Below, in pieces: positions 12,830-23,054 of a stretch of 64,000 nt of DNA; position 1 is the stretch's first letter, and the number at the start of each line of letters is the position of its first letter. A model generated the notes under the pieces. The model searched no databases. It was not told the origin of the DNA and saw nothing but the letters and a program-made list of their open reading frames with translations. The DNA is from Carettochelys insculpta (taxonomy: Eukaryota; Chordata; Testudines; Carettochelyidae): the NCBI RefSeq assembly GCF_033958435.1, contig NC_134137.1, positions 230,185,501 to 230,249,500 of the forward strand, written 5' to 3'. The position numbers were made by a program, and so were the translations under genes.

Positions 12830-13015
12830 ACAGCTTCAACAGGAGAGACCTAGACGTCTCCATAGTTAGGTCGTCTGTAGCTCTGTCAGATCGCACATTG
12901 AAGGATGAAGATCCTTGTTCCAGTTCCTTCTTCCTCTCAAGGGGATCGAGGACTTGAACTCAGGCTCCTGTATCCCATGTATGTAACCCAACCACTAAGC
13001 TAAGAGAGAGGTGTC
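12830..13015 (-). mobile_element. tRNA-derived SINE
   Basis: On the minus strand, starting near 13015, an A-box-like TTAGCTTAGTGGTTGGGTTAC is followed by a B-box-like GAGTTCAAGTCC, the internal pol III promoter arrangement of tRNA-derived SINEs. The body extends left to roughly 12830. It lacks tRNA folding and an acceptor stem, so it is not a tRNA gene. Confidence 0.6.
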
Positions 13016-13986
13016 GTTCTGTCCTTTGGCTTTCTTTTCCAGTTCGTGAATCTCTCTGGGATAGAGGTGGAATGTAGGCAAGTGGACGGCACAGTGAGGT
13101 AGTGCTGTGTGTCATCAGAGGCAAAAGTGTAGTGGTGGAGGGAACTTCTGCTGCAAAAAATTAGGTGCCAAGTGAGTTGAGGCACATACAGGGATCAGCA
13201 ACAAACTTGTGAATCATAATGGAGTCTAAAACAGGAAAGGAACCTAAAATCATCTGTGCATTAAAGCCTCAGTCTATTACAAGAGCATGTTAAGAGATGA
13301 CTTGAGCATAATCTACAGGAACATTACAGTGGATTGGTGTGGAGCTACTCTACAGAAACTAAGCCACTCTGCGGTAGACGGGGAAAGATGAAAGGAAATA
13401 GTGGGGGAGGCATTGGATGGTTGTTGTTGATGATGATGATGATGATACAGGAACCTACATGGGTAAGAGATTTCTGATAGTAGATAGATCTTTAATCTAA
13501 CAGGAAGTCATAACAAGATCCAGTGGCTGGAAACCAGAGCTAGAAAAATTCAGACTATACATAAAGTGCATGTTTTTAACAGTGACAGTAATTAACTATA
13601 GGAACAACTTATCTAAGTATGTTATGGATTCATCTTCCTAAAACGTAACCTATACTATTAAAAAAAGGTAAGGGCTTCATGCAGAAATGACAGGGTGAGA
13701 GTATTTGTCCTTTCCTATGCAGGAGGTCTGACTAGATTATTGTAATTGCCCCTTCTGGCCTTAAACTCTATCCATTTATGAACTTTCAGTTGCTGGTAAC
13801 TTATACCACATTTGTATTAGCTATCTGGAAGGATATCTATAATGAAGCTGATTAATAATTCCAAAATTATTCAGTCCCCTACAAGAGCATCTTTGTTGTC
13901 TTCTTTAAATACATCTGCTATGCATTATAAATGAAAATCTCCCCTCTAAATTTTTCAATAAGTAATCTGTTCATTTAGATATTAAA
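13016..13986. other. Intergenic; GTT/GAT microsatellite
   Basis: A (GTT)n(GAT)n run lies at about 13420-13447. Nothing else is recognised. Confidence 0.5.
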
Positions 13987-14515
13987 AGTGTGCTTCTTTT
14001 GCCCCCTAGTGGTTCTTCGAGCCTCTTGCAAAGGACACTGTTTCCCTGGACACTCAGTGGCAGATTTAAGGGTGACAGTCCTGAAACAAAAAAATTTTAA
14101 AAATCAAATGGAGAGAGAAATCTCTGAGCTGCAGTTTATTTGCAAATTTGACTCCATTAACCATGGGTTAAACAGAGACTGGGAGTGGCTCGCAGCTTAC
14201 AAAGGCAGTTTCTCTGTCCTGGGTGCTAATAGCTCCCCATTAGACTCTGACAAAGGTTCACATCCCCCTGTCTGATCTGACTTGTTTTTGACTCTTTTGA
14301 TATGTGCTGTTGATACTGGGCCATTTCCACCTTGCTGAATAGACCTTGTGAGCTCTGGCCCTCCCTCTTACTGGGACCCCACTCTTTAAATACCCCTCTG
14401 AAACCACCCCCCGTCCACTCATGCATCTGATGAAGCGGGTCTTTGCCCACAAAAGCTTATGCTCCAAAATATATTAGTCTATAAAATGCCACAAGACTTA
14501 TTGTTGTTGCAAAAG
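13987..14515 (+). mobile_element. Penelope-like element 3' end
   Basis: This is the end of the PLE endonuclease ORF plus the family tail. The tail at 14420-14510 reads ATGAAGCGGGTCTTTGCCC, then AAGCTTATGCTCCAAAATA, then a GTCTATAAAATGCCACAAGAC segment. The same tail recurs in at least seven other places in the window. Confidence 0.8.
14030..14275 (+). pseudogene. PLE endonuclease ORF, C-terminal end
   Basis: About 80 residues of the PLE polyprotein C-terminus. Landmarks are GHCFPGHSVADLRVTVLKQK, MEREISELQFICKFDS and HGLNRDWEWL. The corresponding segment in the 19.6-kb PLE reads GHSLNDLRVCMLQQRNF and TCGLNRDWNFLGHY. The GIY-YIG catalytic part lies upstream in complete elements and is absent here. 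The copy is truncated and inactive. Confidence 0.75.
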
Positions 14516-14954
14516 TTAGTTACTTGTGAAGTCTATTGCTGGAGGTAAACCAATTTTTGTTACCTTTCTCACACAACCAAAAGGTTTATTAAAGAGACAA
14601 AGTGGCCCTGGGACCAGTGCTGGTTCAAAGTTTCTTGCCATCTGAGGAAGTTAAAAAACTGGCTAATCTGGATAAAGTCAACTGATTTGATAGACCTTGG
14701 TTTACAGATATTTCTCTGAATAAGAGCACTGTCTTACTTTGTGGTCCTGAAGTGAGTCTGCAGTGCTGTGCTGTTTTTTGATTTATCACTGTGAAACAGA
14801 AATTTTCAGGCTCTTTCATAGTATGGACTACATTTTACTATTTGAGATGGTCTCATACAGATCTTCCCTCTCATGAGCCTTTGATGAGATTCACCTTCTC
14901 TTGCCACCCAGTGATGGGGATGGATAACACTTGCTTATTGGAAGATGTAATAGT
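14516..14954. other. Intergenic, no recognisable feature
   Basis: A short unique-looking stretch between PLE and half-MITE. Confidence 0.5.
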
Positions 14955-15167
14955 GCTCATAGGAATAAGGGGACTTCGAAGTAGGTGGGGTCCTTTCGAA
15001 AAGGAACCCCATCTGGATGAGCCGCGTGGCGGCGAGCCGTGTCAATTTCGAAGTGCCGCGGCTGCCCGCATGCTAATGAGGCGCTGAATATGTATTTCAG
15101 CACTTCATTAATAAACTTCAAAATGGCCATGGCCATTTCGAAGTTTTTGGATAGTGTAGACACGGCC
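14955..15167. mobile_element. Half of the TTCGAA-type palindromic MITE
   Basis: This 213-bp piece matches only the right arm of the MITE at 6211-6646. It begins with GCTCATAGGAATAAGGGGAC, which is the exact centre of the full palindrome. It ends with GTGTAGACACGGCC. The left arm is completely absent. Sequence similarity over the arm is high. Confidence 0.85.
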
Positions 15168-15697
15168 CTATAAGGGTTGATTGTCTCATTCTATCTCAAG
15201 TTGATGGTCTGGGCTAATCTGAGGCAATAGAGGGGGGTAGTTAGGAGAAAGCTAGGATTTCCAGAAAGATTGCCACAAGAACAGTTGGTAAAGGCAAATT
15301 ATTTTTTTAGCAACAGCTGGCCATGCTAAGTAGCCTAAAGTTTTCCGTGTTCAGCTAATTCAGTGTGTGTGCTGAGAGCGTTAAGACTTGTTTTCATGGA
15401 TGGCAGTTCCTGAATAGATTGCAGGTGACAATAGAACTCAGTTCACATCCAAAGAGGTTTTTTCTTTTTTTTGTCAAAAGAAATTGTATCAAACATGACA
15501 CATCACCTGCTTACCATCCTGCCACATGGATTAGTATATCCATTTATGCAAACATTCAGCTTGTGCTGTGGTTCCAGATAAATATGCTTTACAATACAAA
15601 GCTGCAGATTTTCTACTAATCTATAGGAATGCAGACATGCTAATACAAATTAGATGTCTGCAATGTTGATTGTAGGATGTACTTAAGGTCTCACCTG
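15168..15697. other. Intergenic, no recognisable feature
   Basis: No gene or repeat recognised. Confidence 0.5.
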
Positions 15698-16085
15698 TGC
15701 CTTGTCTACGCTGGCAAATTACAGCCCAGTAAATCAGCTCCAAGTGCTGTAACTCCCAAGGTGTCCACACTGATAAGGCACTGAGTGCACACTAACTCCA
15801 CAGTTGCTGTGCTCTAGGTAAACCACATCTGTAAGAGGTATAGAACTTGCTGCGCTGTGGCTACAGCAATGGAATGCCACTGTGGATACTCTGGTGTACT
15901 ACAGCGCTGTGACAAGCCTCTGGTTGCTGGATCACAAGGCTTGTTCTTGCCGGTTTGGTCGTCAGGTTGAACTCTACTGCTCTGCTGTCAGGTAACCACC
16001 CTTTACATTCCTGTGGAATTTTGAAAGTCCTCTTCTGATTTACTAGGCAACATGTGATATACTTTCATTGTCTTTCCAGGTGACC

Positions 16086-16300
16086 ATGCTTGCTCCACGT
16101 ACCACGAGATCCTCTACTTGGAGCCATGCCAGGGTGCTGGGTCTCATCAGCATTTGGGAATTTGTCCAGTCCCAGCTGCATTCCACCCATAGGAATTATG
16201 ATACCTATGGGCAGATACTTAGATGCATGGCTGAAAGGCCCATGATTGGGGTGCACTGCAGTCACTGCAGAGTCAAAGTGAAGAAGCCATGCGTAGTAGT
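16086..16300 (+). pseudogene. Myb/SANT-like DNA-binding protein remnant of Harbinger element
   Basis: Harbinger elements encode a second, Myb/SANT-like protein that helps the transposase bind ends and enter the nucleus. The plus frame shows RTTRSSTWSHARVLGLISIW, then SQLHSTHRNYDTYGQILRCM, then a CRVKVKK segment. The pattern follows the W-S...E-V-L-D-L-I-x-I-W plus Y/I-x-x-I-x-x-x-M plus C-R-x-K-V/I-K layout of this trihelix-like domain. It runs on into shifted frames toward the transposase. Inactive. Confidence 0.65.
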
Positions 16301-16394
16301 TATGAGACAAGATTTCTTCTGGCATTCAGGGAGATGCTGACCACAGTGGAATGCTACTTTTCGGCTCATGAAATAAGCACTAAATGCTGGGGTC

Positions 16395-16870
16395 AGCATG
16401 TCATGTAAGTCTATGATGACAACCCATGGCTGCAGAACTTTCACATGAGGAAAGACACTTTCATGGGACTGTGTGAAGAACTCACCCCCACCCTGCAGAC
16501 ATGAGAATGAGAGCTGCCCGGCTGGTGGAGAAGCATATGGTGACTACACTGTGAAAGCTGACTACTCCAGACAGCTACCCTTTGGTCACCAATCAGCTTG
16601 GAGTGGGGAAGTCAACCATCAGGCTCATGTTGATGGGAGTGTGCAGGACTATCAATCGCATCCTGCTGCAAAAATGTGACTCTGGGCAGTGTATGTGAAA
16701 CTGTGGATGGCTTTGCAGAAATGGGTTTTCTCTAACTGTGGAGGAGCAACAGATAGCATGTATATTCCAATTATGGCATCAGGTCCCCTAGCCTGTGTAT
16801 ACATACATTGGAAGGAGTATTTCTCCATGGTTCTCTAGGAACCTGACGATCAGAAGTTCACCGTAGGGAA
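16395..16870 (+). pseudogene. Harbinger DDE transposase, N-terminal and first catalytic part
   Basis: Across several frames the plus strand reads NFHMRKDTFMGLCEELTPTL, then NQLGVGKSTIRLMLMGVCR, then TINRILLQKC. A segment with the first catalytic Asp of the DDE_Tnp_4/HARBI1-like fold follows: NCGGATDSMYIPIMA near 16734-16778. At least three frameshifts or stops interrupt it. The sequence near 16820 (WKEYFSMVL) is the next expected block. Beyond about 16870 the matching C-terminal half continues on the other strand. Confidence 0.78.
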
Positions 16871-16886
16871 AGTCAGCAGTCCAGCC

Positions 16887-17249
16887 CTAAGTGAAGCTTT
16901 CGCTCTTTCCTTCAAAAATATTATGGATGGCACAGCATGCAGCTCTAAGCTTAAGGATGTTGTCATCAGCCAGACCCAGCTTTCCACACAAACGTTGCCT
17001 GCAGGCTTTCAAATGGCCTAAAGCGCACTCCACAGTCATTCTGCATCTGCTCAGCCTAATGTTGAATTGCTCCTTGCTGCTGTCAAGGCTCCCAGCATAT
17101 CCCTTCATGTGCCATGGAATTAAGGGGTAGGAGGTTTGCCCCAGGATCACCATGGGCATTCTGGCTTTCCCTACAGTGATCTGGTCTGAGAAGGAAGTCC
17201 CCATTTGCAGCTTCCTCAACAGGCCAGTGTGCTGAAAGTTCTGTGCATT
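16887..17249 (-). pseudogene. Harbinger DDE transposase, C-terminal half, inverted
   Basis: The minus strand carries the C-terminal half of the same protein family. Landmarks are NFQHTGLLRKLQMGT, then ITVGKARMPMVILG, then YPLIPWHMKGYAG. FNIRLSRCRMTVECALGHLK and AACCAIHNIFEGKSESF follow. The catalytic Glu (TVECA) is present. The residue expected to be the second catalytic Asp (normally LGD before the AYPL-like motif) reads Gln here (ILGQTSYPL), so it could not be active even if joined. Orientation is opposite to the N-terminal half, implying an internal inversion near 16870. Confidence 0.85.
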
Positions 17250-17362
17250 ATAGAATCATAGAATGCTAGGACTGGAAGGGACCTTGAGAAGTCATCGATT
17301 CCAGCCCCCTGCCCTCATGGCAGGACCAAGTACTGTCTAAACCATCCCTGATAGACATCTGT

Positions 17363-18513
17363 CTAACCTGTTCTTAAATATCTCAGCCATGGAGATTCCA
17401 CAATACAGACCCGCTGTGGAACCCCACTTGTTATACTTTTCCAGCAGGATTGAGAACCATTAATAACTACTCTCTGAGTATGGTTATCAACCTCCCTAGG
17501 CAATTTATTCCCATGTTTGACCACCCTGACAGTTAGGAACTTTTTCCTAATGTCCACCCTAAATCTCCCTTGCTGCAGTTTAAGTCCATTGCCTCTTGTT
17601 CTATCCTCAGAGACCAAAAAGAACAAGTTTTCTCCCTCCTCCTTATGACACTCTTTTAGATACCTGAAGACCACCATCATGTCTCCCCTCAATCTTCTTT
17701 CTTCCAAGCTAAACAAGCCCAATTCTTTCAGCCTTTCTTCATATGTCATGTTCTCTTGACCTTTGATCATTCCTGTTGCTCTTTTCTGGACCCTTTCCAA
17801 TTTCTCCACATCTTTCTTGAAATGCGGCACCCAGAACTGGACACAATACTCCAACTGAGGCCCAACCAGCGCAGAGTAGAGCAGAAGAATGACTTCTCGT
17901 CTCTTGCTCACAGCACACCTGTTAATGCATCCCAGAGTCATGTTTGCTTTTTTTGCAACAGCATCAAACTGTTGACTCATATTTAACTTGCAGTGCACTA
18001 TAACACCTAGATCCCTTTCTGCCATACTCTTTCCTAGACAGTCGCTTCCCATTCTGTATGTGTGAAACTGATTGGTCCTTCCTAAGTGGAGCACTTTGCA
18101 TTTGTCTTTATTAAACTGTCTCCTGTTTACTTCAGACCATTTCTCCAATTTGTCCAGATCATTTTGACCCTAACCTCCAAAGCAGTTGCAACCCCTCCTA
18201 GCTTGGTATCATCTGCAACCTTAATAAGCGTATTTTCTATGCCAATATCTAAATCATTGATGAAGATATTGAACAGAATCGGTCCCAATACAGACCCCTG
18301 TGGAACCCCACTTGTTATACCTTTCCAGCAGGATTGAGAACCATTAATAACTACTCTCTGAGTATGGTTATCCAGCCAGTTTCGCACCCACCTTATAGTA
18401 GCCCCATCTAAGTTGTATTTGCCTAGTTTATTGATAAGAATATCATGTAAGACCATATCAAATGCCTTGCTAAAGTCTAGGTATACCACATCCACCACTT
18501 CTCCCATATCCAC
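17363..18513 (-). pseudogene. CR1 ORF2 (RT) remnant in two frames
   Basis: The first frame, from 18513, shows the RT core: [10 protein letters not shown], then a [20 protein letters not shown] block, then VADDTKLGG. The catalytic pair DD is preserved, although Phe before it is replaced by Val. A frameshift near 18150 moves to a second frame (18148 to 17363) with [23 protein letters not shown] and RVQKRATGMIKGQ. The C-terminus contains a duplicated internal segment. Nonfunctional. Confidence 0.85.
17401..17488. repeat. Internal duplication within CR1 (copy of 18286-18372)
   Basis: 88 bp here are nearly identical and in the same orientation to 18286-18372 (87 bp; one extra G and one T/C difference). 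In other CR1 copies the sequence on either side is continuous (GATTCCACAACCTCCC type). So this piece of the RT domain has been pasted into the C-terminal coding region of the same element. Confidence 0.88.
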
Positions 18514-18649
18514 AAACCTTGTTATCCTATCAAAGAAAGCTATCAGATTAGTTTGATATGATTTGTTCTTTGTTTATGCATCTTTCCTGACCAGTCTGCT
18601 GCTATTCTCACCCTCAGCAGTGAAATATCTGCTATGATGAACACATCCT

Positions 18650-19360
18650 GGCCACGTCTACACATGCATGCTACTTCGAAGGAGCGGCGCCAACTTCGAA
18701 ATAGCACCCGTCACGGCTACACGTGTTGGGCGCTATTTCGAAGTTGAAATCGACATTAGGCGGCGAGACGTCGAAGTCGCTAACCCCATGAGGGGATGGG
18801 AATAGCGCCCTACTTTGAAGTTGAACGTCGAAGTAGGGCACGTGTAGCCGATCCGCGTCCTGCAACATCGAAATAGTGGGGTCCGCCATGGCGGCCATCA
18901 GCTGAGGGGTTGAGAGACGCTCTCTCTCCAGCCCCTGCAGGGCTCTATGGTCACCATGTGCAGCAGCCCTTAGCCCAGGGCTTCTGGCTGCTGCTGCGGC
19001 AGCTGGGGATCCATGCTGCAGGCACAGGGTCTGCAACCAGTTGTCGGCTCTGTGGATCTTGTGTTGTTTAGTGCAACTGTGTCTGGGAGGAGCCCTTTAA
19101 GGGAGCGGCTTGCTGTTGAGTCCGCCCTGTGACCCTGTCTGCAGCTGTTCCTGGCACCCTTATTTCGATGTGTGCTACTTTGGTGTGTAGACGTTCCCTC
19201 GCAGCGCCTATTTCGATGTGGTGCTGCCCAACGTCGAAGTTGAACGTCGACGTTGCCAGCCCTGGAGGACGTGTAGACATTATTCATCGAAATAGCCTAT
19301 TTCGATGTCACTACATCGAAATAAGCTATTTCGATGTAGCGTGCACGTGTAGACGTAGCC
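18650..19360. mobile_element. 711-bp palindromic Harbinger-type MITE (TTCGAAGT core)
   Basis: The left end GGCCACGTCTACACATGC pairs with the right end GCACGTGTAGACGTAGCC. CCT occurs on both sides (18647-18649 and 19361-19363), a candidate 3-bp TSD. TTTCGATGT and TTCGAAGTTGAA words recur in both arms. The middle (18890-19110) is a GC-rich non-palindromic insert. It has no ORF of interest. Confidence 0.8.
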
Positions 19361-19611
19361 CCTGTGGAATATCAAAATAAAAAAGCAGTCCAGTAGCGCT
19401 TTAAAGACTAACAAAATAATTTATTAGGTGATGAGCTTTCGTGGGACAGACCCACTTCTTCAGACCATAGCCATCCCAGAACAGACTCAATATTTAAGGC
19501 ACAGAGAACCAAAAACAGTAATCAAGGTGGACAAATCAGAAAAAAAATGATCAAGGTGAGCAAATCAGATAGTAGAGGGGCAGAAGGGGGCAGGGGGAGA
19601 AGAGAATTAAG

Positions 19612-20112
19612 TCAAGTATGCAAACAAGCCCCATAGTGACCCAGAAAATTCCAGTCTCGGTTCAAACCACAAGTTAATGTGTCAAATGTGAATATGAAAG
19701 CGAGTTCAGCAGCCTCTCTTTGAAGGGTGTTGTGAAAATTTCTCTGCTGTAACATGCAAACTCTTAAGTCATTAAGAGAATGGCCCACTCCATTAAAATG
19801 CCGACTAACAGGTTTGTGGATTAGGTGTGTTTTTATGTCTGTTTTGTGCCCATTAACTCTTTGTCTAAGAGAGTTTGAAGTCTGTCCAATATACAAAGCA
19901 TCTGGGCATTGTTGGCACATGATGGCACATTTGATGTTAGATGAGGAACATGAGAATGTGCCCGTGATTCTGTGAATAACCTGGTGAGGTCCAGTAATGG
20001 TATCTCCAGAAAAGATATGTGGACAAAGCTGGCAGCGGGCTTTGTTGCAAGGAAAAATCCCAGGACTTGTGTTCCTGTGGTGTCGACTGTGGCTGTTGGT
20101 GAGAATCCTCAT
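19612..20112 (-). pseudogene. PLE GIY-YIG endonuclease domain with Cys linker
   Basis: 166 codons without a stop. Residues 22-32 (CNKARCQLCPH) are the Cys-rich linker seen in PLEs. Residues about 63-90 are the nuclease core: CAIMCQQCPDALYIGQT with the YIG motif, then LRQRVNGHK. The C-terminus (GHSLNDLRV, LQREAAELAFIF, GLNRDWNFLGHY) matches the other PLE copies in this window. The domain nicks target DNA for priming in active elements. The frame is intact here but separated from its RT by decayed sequence. Confidence 0.85.
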
Positions 20113-20684
20113 GAGGTTGGGAGGTTGTCTGTTGGAGAGAACAGGCCTGTCACCTAGGGCCTTCTGGAGTGTGGCATCCTGATTAAGGATAGGTTGTAGG
20201 TCTTTAATAATTCATTGCAGTGGTTTGAGTTGGGGGCTGTAGGTGATGACCAGTGGTGCTCTGTTCTTGGCTTTTCTGGGCCTATCTTGGAATAGCTGGT
20301 CTCTGGGTATTCGTCTGGCCCTGTTGACTTGTTTTTTTATTTCTCCTGGTGGGTAATTCAGGTTTATGAATATTTGGTAAAGATCTTGTAGTTTTTGGTC
20401 TCTGTCAGTAGAATCAGAGCAAATGTGACTGTACCTAAGGGCTTGACTGTAAACAATGGCTCTGGTTATGTGTGCAGGATGGAAGCTAGAAGGCTGTAGG
20501 TAAGTACAGTGATCAGTGGGTTTCCGGTACAGTGTGGTACCGATCAGGCCATCCTTGATTTGTACTGTAGTGTCCGGGAAATGTTTCTTTCATGTGGAGT
20601 AATCGAGGCATAAGTTGATGGTGGGGTGCAGATTGTTAAAGTCTCTGTGGAACTCTTCTAGAGCCTCTGTACCATGGGTCCAAA

Positions 20685-20993
20685 TCATAAAGATGTTATC
20701 AAGGTATCTAAGTAGAGGGGAGGTAATAGGGGACGAAAGCTGAGAAATCGTTGTTCTAGGTCAGCCATAAATATATTAGCATATTGTGGGGCCATGCGGG
20801 TGCCCACAGCAGTTCCACTAATCTGGAGGTATAAATTGTCCCCAAATTGGAAATAATTGTGGGTAAGAACAAAGTTACAGAGGTCAGACACCAGACTGGC
20901 TGTGGTGACATCAGGGATGGTGTTCCTGATTGCCTGTAATCCGTCTTCCTGCGGAATATTAGTGTACTGAGCCTGTGGAGTATGTGTGGGCAT
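20685..20993 (-). pseudogene. PLE reverse-transcriptase domain fragment
   Basis: About 100 residues include YTNIPQEDGLQAI (the region around the first catalytic block of PLE RTs). ISGTAVGTRMAPQYANIFMA follows, the hallmark GTxxGTxMAPxYAN block, then DLEQRFL. The block with the catalytic YIDD-like motif should follow, but here the frame degenerates (YLDTLITSL) just after. The polypeptide is incomplete at both ends and cannot be active. Confidence 0.82.
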
Positions 20994-20995
20994 TA

Positions 20996-21809
20996 CTGCT
21001 TAGAGGGGCCCCCTGCAGCATTGACTGTCCCCAAGACACATGCTCAGACTACAGTAAGGCCCTGCACCAGTGAATTCCCCTGCCCCAACGGTTAACTCAC
21101 CATTTGGTGGGTCTTGTGCACTCACCATGGGACAGGCAGTCAGTGATAGGCATGTAAAAAATGCTTGTGTTTAAACTGAGTTGTGTCAGTGCTCACTCTA
21201 GTGTAAACAATGATCCCTCAGCAAAATGCTGCATGTTGGCTTCAAAGATTTTAACAGGGTCATCCTCTGCTGGATACGCTTTCCCAGCCTCTGACTGCTG
21301 TGACTGACTCGCCTCCTCTGGTGTGTCCTGCTCCCACCTGAACGCATGTGTGTGCGCTAAAGCCATTCCCCATTGTCCTCTCATTCATGATCTGAACTAT
21401 TTTTTCCCCTCAACTCCCATTGCAGAGAGGAGAGAGGTGCAGAGTCAGTGAATTGAGGTTGATAGGATACTACAATGGTATTGGGATACACATGTTCCCA
21501 AATCAAGTTTAAACAATGTGCAGAGCCTGGGATGTTTTATTAAGATTAGGTTTTTGTCCTTGGTTATCTTTGATAAGTTGGCCGCTGTACAATGCCTCTT
21601 TTTAAAACAAGACAGGGAAAAGCAGCTGAACATGGAACCCAGCATAGCATGTTTGCTACCAGAGAAGGCATTTTTGGGGGAGAGATTCATAGGAGACCGT
21701 ATCATCCTGTCTGACTCCCACATGAGGCAACCCATAGAATTTCCCTGATCCGAATCCCATTTGAACTAGATCATATGTCTTAGATAAAAATCTGTTCTTG
21801 GTTTTCTAA
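20996..21809. other. Intergenic; possible distal Harbinger sequence
   Basis: A minus-strand frame at 21193-21384 is Glu/Gln/Ser-rich and might be part of the Harbinger accessory ORF displaced by nested insertions. There is no motif to prove it. The rest is unrecognised. Confidence 0.35.
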
Positions 21810-21990
21810 TTCTGGAGAATCTACCGTAATCCTTAGTAAATTGTTCCAATGGTTAATCACCTTCAGTTTTAAAATTTGAACTTTATTTCAATTCTAAATT
21901 TCTCTATCTTCCACTCCCTGCCAATTGGTTTTGTTATAACTTCATTTGTGAGACTGAAGAGCCCTCTGTGGTCAAATTTCTGTTCTCCCA
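21810..21990 (-). mobile_element. Old CR1-like 3' fragment
   Basis: GAGAATCTACCGTAATCCTT, AAATTGTTCCAATGGTTAAT and TTAAAATTTGAACTTTATTTC follow the antisense 3' coding end typical of old CR1/L3-like LINEs. Very diverged. Confidence 0.55.
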
Positions 21991-22254
21991 CTCCCCACTT
22001 AGCCCCAGGTCCCAAGGAGCACGCTCTCCTCCCACTGATGAAGGAATAGATTCTCTTTTCTGTAATGCCTCGGAGCCGCCATCTTCAGTCTGGCCCTAGA
22101 GGGGTTTGATCTAACCTGCCCTGGCCCCAGAGGAATTCTGTGCCCTCCCCTATTTCCCTCCCTCATAGACTAATCAAGTCAGCCCTTAACTTTCACTTCA
22201 AGCCAAATAGAGTGAATTCCTGGGATCTATCACTAGAAGGTAGGTTTTCCAAAC

Positions 22255-23054
22255 CTTTAAACCAGTGTTTCCCAAACTGTGCTCTGTGCAACTCTGGCGC
22301 ACCACACAATGTGAATAGGTGTTCCATGAAAAAATTTTGATGGTAGTGATATTTTTTCTTCTAAAATATTAAATGAGAAATTATGCATGTATCAAAAATA
22401 CTAAGGTATTTGAATAGTAATTAGATTGTAGGTATATTAATATTTATAATGCATTCATAAAAGTAGTAGTTATGAGACTTGTGCCAAAGCAGAACTGCAG
22501 AAACATTCTTCTCATTAAAAAAAAGTCAAATGTTACTTATTTTTTATTTTCCAGTAGTTTTCTATAAAAATAACATTAATAAAACCACAAATTTTAAAAA
22601 AATTTTCCATACCTAATTTGTTTTGTTTGTGTTTTTCATAAAAGTGTCTTTTAAGCTTTAAGAAAGGACAGTCCTATTTTGAACAATATTGTCCTTTCTA
22701 GTTTTGTACAAAAGAACAACACAAATCATCTTTCTTTTGGCTGTTTATATTGATGTTTTGTTTTGGGTTTGTACTTAATTTTTATTTTTTATACTTGATA
22801 GGGTTGCTAACCATCCTCCTATGAGAAGGACATTAGTTGTTCACTCAGATTATTTTCTCTTGTTATTTTTTATTCTTTGTAAAAAGAAAGACATCTGAAA
22901 TATAACTCTCTTAAGTCAACTTTTAAACATTAAGTGCAGCAGTTTTTCAGTATGACCTCCCCTCCACCCCAGATCAGCATGTATCTGTTCCATCGATATA
23001 TTCCAAGTCCAAAAGTTTTCCATGGCAAATTGTTTGGGAAATGCTGCTTTAAAC
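22255..23054. mobile_element. hAT-type MITE with perfect 8-bp TSD
   Basis: The element is 22263-23046 (784 bp). Left terminus CAGTGTTTCCCAAACTGTG and right terminus (reverse complement) CAGCATTTCCCAAACAATT are terminal inverted repeats. CTTTAAAC is duplicated exactly at 22255-22262 and 23047-23054, the 8-bp TSD expected of hAT transposition. The interior is AT-rich, without transposase. Confidence 0.92.

Larger units (their letters stand above)
15698..17250. mobile_element. Harbinger-type autonomous element fossil, rearranged
   Basis: The left end TGCCTTGTCTACGCTGGCAAA resembles the GTCTACAC termini of the MITEs in this window. Inside lie a Myb/SANT-like coding remnant and the first half of a DDE transposase on the plus strand. 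The second half of the transposase lies on the minus strand. The right side is cut at 17250 by a CR1 tail. Further Harbinger sequence may continue beyond the CR1, MITE and PLE (for example 21.0-21.4 kb), but I cannot demonstrate it. Confidence 0.8.
17251..18568 (-). mobile_element. CR1 LINE, 5'-truncated, antisense
   Basis: The 3' end with the ATTCTATGATTCTA tail lies at 17251 and the element reads leftward from about 18568. It covers the RT core to the C-terminus of ORF2. It belongs to the same subfamily as the insertion at 50433-50975: both share ENLFFL.SEDRTRGNGLKL and KKFLTVRVVK words. It was inserted into the Harbinger fossil, or into sequence adjoining it. The 5' end stops abruptly near 18568. 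Confidence 0.88.
19375..20995 (-). mobile_element. Penelope-like element, best copy in window
   Basis: Read on the minus strand, this gives RT blocks, the connecting linker, a GIY-YIG endonuclease and the family tail at 19375-19465 (ACCCACTTCTTCAGA on the plus strand, with TTTAAAGACTAACAAAATAA). PLEs are retroelements outside the LINE and LTR classes, with an RT related to telomerase and usually a GIY-YIG nuclease. The 5' part before RT block 3 is missing. The coding part is interrupted between 20113 and 20684. Confidence 0.85.

Noticed and set aside
12955..13010. tRNA gene on the minus strand
   Set aside because: A- and B-box-like words are present, but no cloverleaf, anticodon stem or acceptor pairing could be traced. 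Better explained as a tRNA-derived SINE.
19612..20112. Homing endonuclease or bacterial GIY-YIG gene
   Set aside because: The Cys linker, C-terminal GLNRDW motif, tail sequence and adjacent RT show it is part of a PLE.
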